Source of the DNA: Xanthobacteraceae bacterium
GTDB taxonomy: Bacteria > Pseudomonadota > Alphaproteobacteria > Rhizobiales > Xanthobacteraceae
DNA length: 5,486 nt
Reading direction: 5' to 3'
Assembly: GCA_030037185.1 (NCBI GenBank)
Contig: JASHRR010000915.1
Coordinates: 1 to 5,486 of the forward strand
Made by a program: the position numbers and the translations under genes
Part shown: positions 4,497-5,486 of the stretch, in pieces
Layout: each line of letters starts with the position of its first letter
Position numbering within the stretch: the stretch's first letter is position 1
Notes under the pieces: model-generated
Told to the model about the DNA's origin: nothing
Seen by the model: the letters and a program-made list of their open reading frames with translations, nothing else
Databases searched by the model: none

Positions 4497-4523
4497 GATG
4501 AAGATGAACTCGCGTCGCCTCAT
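4497..4523 (-). pseudogene. Possible head of an ABC-type substrate-binding protein (MRRREFI)
   Basis: Minus strand, ATG 4523-4521 after GAGGGGGGCAC, a good ribosome-binding site, encodes MRRREFI. This is the typical start (M-[KR]-R-R-E-F-I) of the signal peptides of the many ABC substrate-binding proteins of rhizobia. The expected hydrophobic run (x-L-L-G-G-A-A) is missing; the frame goes on as FINRDASLGKQHH and stops. Only nine codons support the call, so it is weak. The join to the GNAT head is about 30 bases further on. Confidence 0.3.
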
Positions 4524-4958
4524 GTGCCCCCCTCAGAGGATCACATCCTACCACACCGCTGGAAGGGCTGCATCGCACCGGGGGCACAAGCTCGATCGTC
4601 CGTGTCGCTCGCGGGCCCTTGGCTTCAAGCGATGACGCGCGCAGCGCTAAATACGCTGGCCCCGCCGCCGACAAGCTGCGCTGATACCGTGCATCGATCG
4701 CACGTGCCGCCGGGCAGGACCCTGGTTCGATCCAGCCACCGCCGTCCACCAGGAGCCCGTCTGTCGCGCTCCGCTCACGACGCTCGCCGGCGCCGAACTG
4801 GTTCTGCAGAATGACCAGGCTTCCCCAAGCGCTGGCCCCAGTCGGTAGGGGCCAGGTGCGCGAAGCAGCAGCTGAACCGCAGCGAGGTCGAATGCTGGCC
4901 GGCGCCTTTGTCGACTGGAACGAGCTCCACCACGCTCTGCCGGCCCAGTTCTCTCCCG
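4524..4958. other. No recognised gene; GC-rich stretch with shadow frames
   Basis: Long open frames exist on both strands, notably a minus-strand one through to 5145. Their composition (runs of Ala, Arg, Ser and Pro) and their overlap with the transposase tail suggest they are open only because the DNA is GC-rich. I see no motif I can name, no RNA gene and no clear terminal inverted repeat. The stretch may hold eroded sequence belonging to the IS91-like element that follows. Confidence 0.3.
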
Positions 4959-5130
4959 GACCGTGCCGAGGGCAAATTGGCGCTTCCGGTCGCGCTGCTC
5001 CCCTCCGCGCTGCAGCCGCCGTTGCTCGACGAGCTATCGCCGCGAGGAGCCGAGCAAGTCCGATCCGGTACAGCCGCTCAAACACCCTTGTTGCGGCGGC
5101 CTCATGTTCATCATCGAGACCTTCGATCCC
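4959..5130 (+). mobile_element. IS91-family transposase, C-terminal remnant
   Basis: Two frames carry the signature. From 4959 comes DRAEGKLALPVALLPSALQP, resembling the family's H-R-A-x-K-L-A-L-C-R-x-L-L segment. From about 5080, in another frame, comes KHPCCGGLMFIIETFDPG, matching the almost invariant tail C-P-x-C-G-G-x-M-x-I-I-E-x-F. IS91 transposases are Y2 HUH enzymes that move by rolling-circle transposition. The catalytic HUH and tyrosine motifs would lie well upstream and are not found, so the element is inactive. The frame change between the two parts, and loss of everything N-terminal, mark it as old. The usual I-R-I-D-T-S end is not seen either. Confidence 0.6.
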
Positions 5131-5181
5131 GGCCGCCAACACCACGCCTCATGGCGAGGACGGCGATGCGCGCTGCTTGGA

Positions 5182-5203
5182 GTAGGGCGTGTCCGATCCC
5201 TAC
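5182..5203. promoter_or_regulatory. Inverted repeat upstream of the antitoxin gene
   Basis: GTAGGG (5182-5187), ten bases, CCCTAC (5198-5203). It ends 34 bases before the antitoxin ATG, where a toxin-antitoxin operator could be. It could equally be a weak hairpin left from the transposase end, as there is no T-run. Low confidence. Confidence 0.25.
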
Positions 5204-5237
5204 ATCTGAGACCGAGCCCTGCGAGTTGTGGTAACCT

Positions 5238-5465
5238 ATGTCAATGGACGAACGAATCAGAACCATCACCGAGGAAGTAGAGCGTCTGCCGGTGCCTGAC
5301 CGCGTCAGGTTGGTGGAACTCCTGCTGGCAAGCTTGGACAAGCCGGACCCTGATATCGACCGGGCCTGGGCGGAAGAATGCGATCGGCGGCTGGACAGAT
5401 ACTTGCAAGGTGAAACGACAACACTGGATGCAGAGGAGGTGCTGGCCAAGTACCTGAAGCCGTGA
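5238..5465 (+). CDS. Antitoxin, 'addiction module component' family (PF09720-like)
   Basis: The 75-residue product begins MSMDERIRTITEEVERL and continues with PVPDRVRLVELLLASLD, KPDPDIDRAWAEECDRRLD and ending DAEEVLAKYLKP. The L-P-x-x-D-R-x-x-L-x-E-x-L-L-x-S-L-D core, the D-x-x-I-D-x-A-W-x-x-E segment and the E-E-V-x-A-K-Y tail are the family hallmarks. The length is typical. These proteins are unstable partners of ParE/RelE-type toxins and usually precede the toxin. That fits: the stop TGA 5463-5465 overlaps a GTG start (5462). ATG 5238 is given as start, but ATG 5244 (73 residues) is equally plausible; neither has a clear Shine-Dalgarno. The gene is intact and carries normal codon usage. 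The call rests on motif recognition by eye. Confidence 0.8.
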   Translation: MSMDERIRTITEEVERLPVPDRVRLVELLLASLDKPDPDIDRAWAEECDRRLDRYLQGETTTLDAEEVLAKYLKP

Positions 5466-5486
5466 AGATCAGGTTCACGGCAGATG
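5462..5486 (+). CDS. ParE/RelE-type toxin, first codons only (cut by window edge)
   Basis: GTG 5462, in a GTGA overlap with the antitoxin stop, opens VKIRFTAD before the window ends. Toxins of the ParE/RelE superfamily often start with such a strand (M-x-x-x-F-T-x-x-A), and partners of this antitoxin family are of that class. Eight codons plus the context support the call; ParE versus RelE cannot be decided. Confidence 0.55.

Noticed and set aside
4722..4750. tRNA T-arm-like GGTTCGATCC
   Set aside because: The stem pairs for only four bases around a six-base loop, and no acceptor, D or anticodon arm can be built around it. It is not a tRNA.
4462..5145. Long minus-strand open frame (227 codons)
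   Set aside because: It overlaps the IS91 transposase tail on the plus strand, has no recognisable motif and is rich in Ala, Arg and Ser, as expected for a shadow frame in GC-rich DNA.

Overview
The window looks like a decayed accessory region from an alphaproteobacterium, most likely a member of the Hyphomicrobiales (Rhizobium, Bradyrhizobium or Mesorhizobium type). That assignment is an inference. It rests on moderate-to-high GC, on the style of the gene remnants (an AraC regulator next to an acetoacetate-decarboxylase-like gene, an IS91-type transposase tail, a GNAT head) and on the two kinds of toxin-antitoxin operon. It could be a plasmid, a genomic island or a symbiosis-island margin. 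Most reading frames are broken by stops, frameshifts or deletions. The only genes that look intact are hicA, hicB and a small antitoxin at the right end.

Layout. 1-492: C-terminal part of an AraC-family regulator (+), interrupted by one in-frame TAG. 601-1180: acetoacetate decarboxylase-family pseudogene (+) with a stop, two frame changes and missing internal segments. 1181-1587: no recognised gene, apart from one open-looking stretch broken by a TGA. 1588-2376: two head-to-head copies of a small module. Module A (+) is a ribbon-helix-helix (RHH)-like gene followed by a small unknown ORF (here 'gene 2'). Module B (-) is a fragment of the same arrangement. 2417-3063: an intact hicAB operon with its own promoter and inverted-repeat operator. 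3064-3381: unassigned. 3382-3607: remnant of a small zinc-ribbon-like protein (-). 3741-4341: two more copies of the RHH/gene 2 module (D, only the tail; C, nearly full length but broken). 4379-4523: two gene heads on the minus strand (GNAT acetyltransferase; possibly an ABC substrate-binding protein). 4524-4958: nothing recognised. 4959-5130: tail of an IS91-family transposase (+). 5238-5486: an intact antitoxin of the 'addiction module component' family, followed by the first codons of its ParE/RelE-type toxin, cut by the window edge.

The most interesting pattern is the repeated RHH-like module. Four copies, all degraded, can be traced by protein and DNA similarity. In A, B and C a short palindrome lies on each side of the RHH-like gene, and the palindromes match better within a module than between modules: GATTAT/ATAATC and GGTTAT/ATAGCC around A, the identical GTTACCGGTAAC twice around B, and GGTTAT-N3-ATAACC twice around C. 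This is what paralogous self-regulating DNA-binding proteins with diverged operators would leave behind. The function of the module and of gene 2 is unknown to me. The survival of two toxin-antitoxin loci in an otherwise eroded stretch fits addiction-driven retention.
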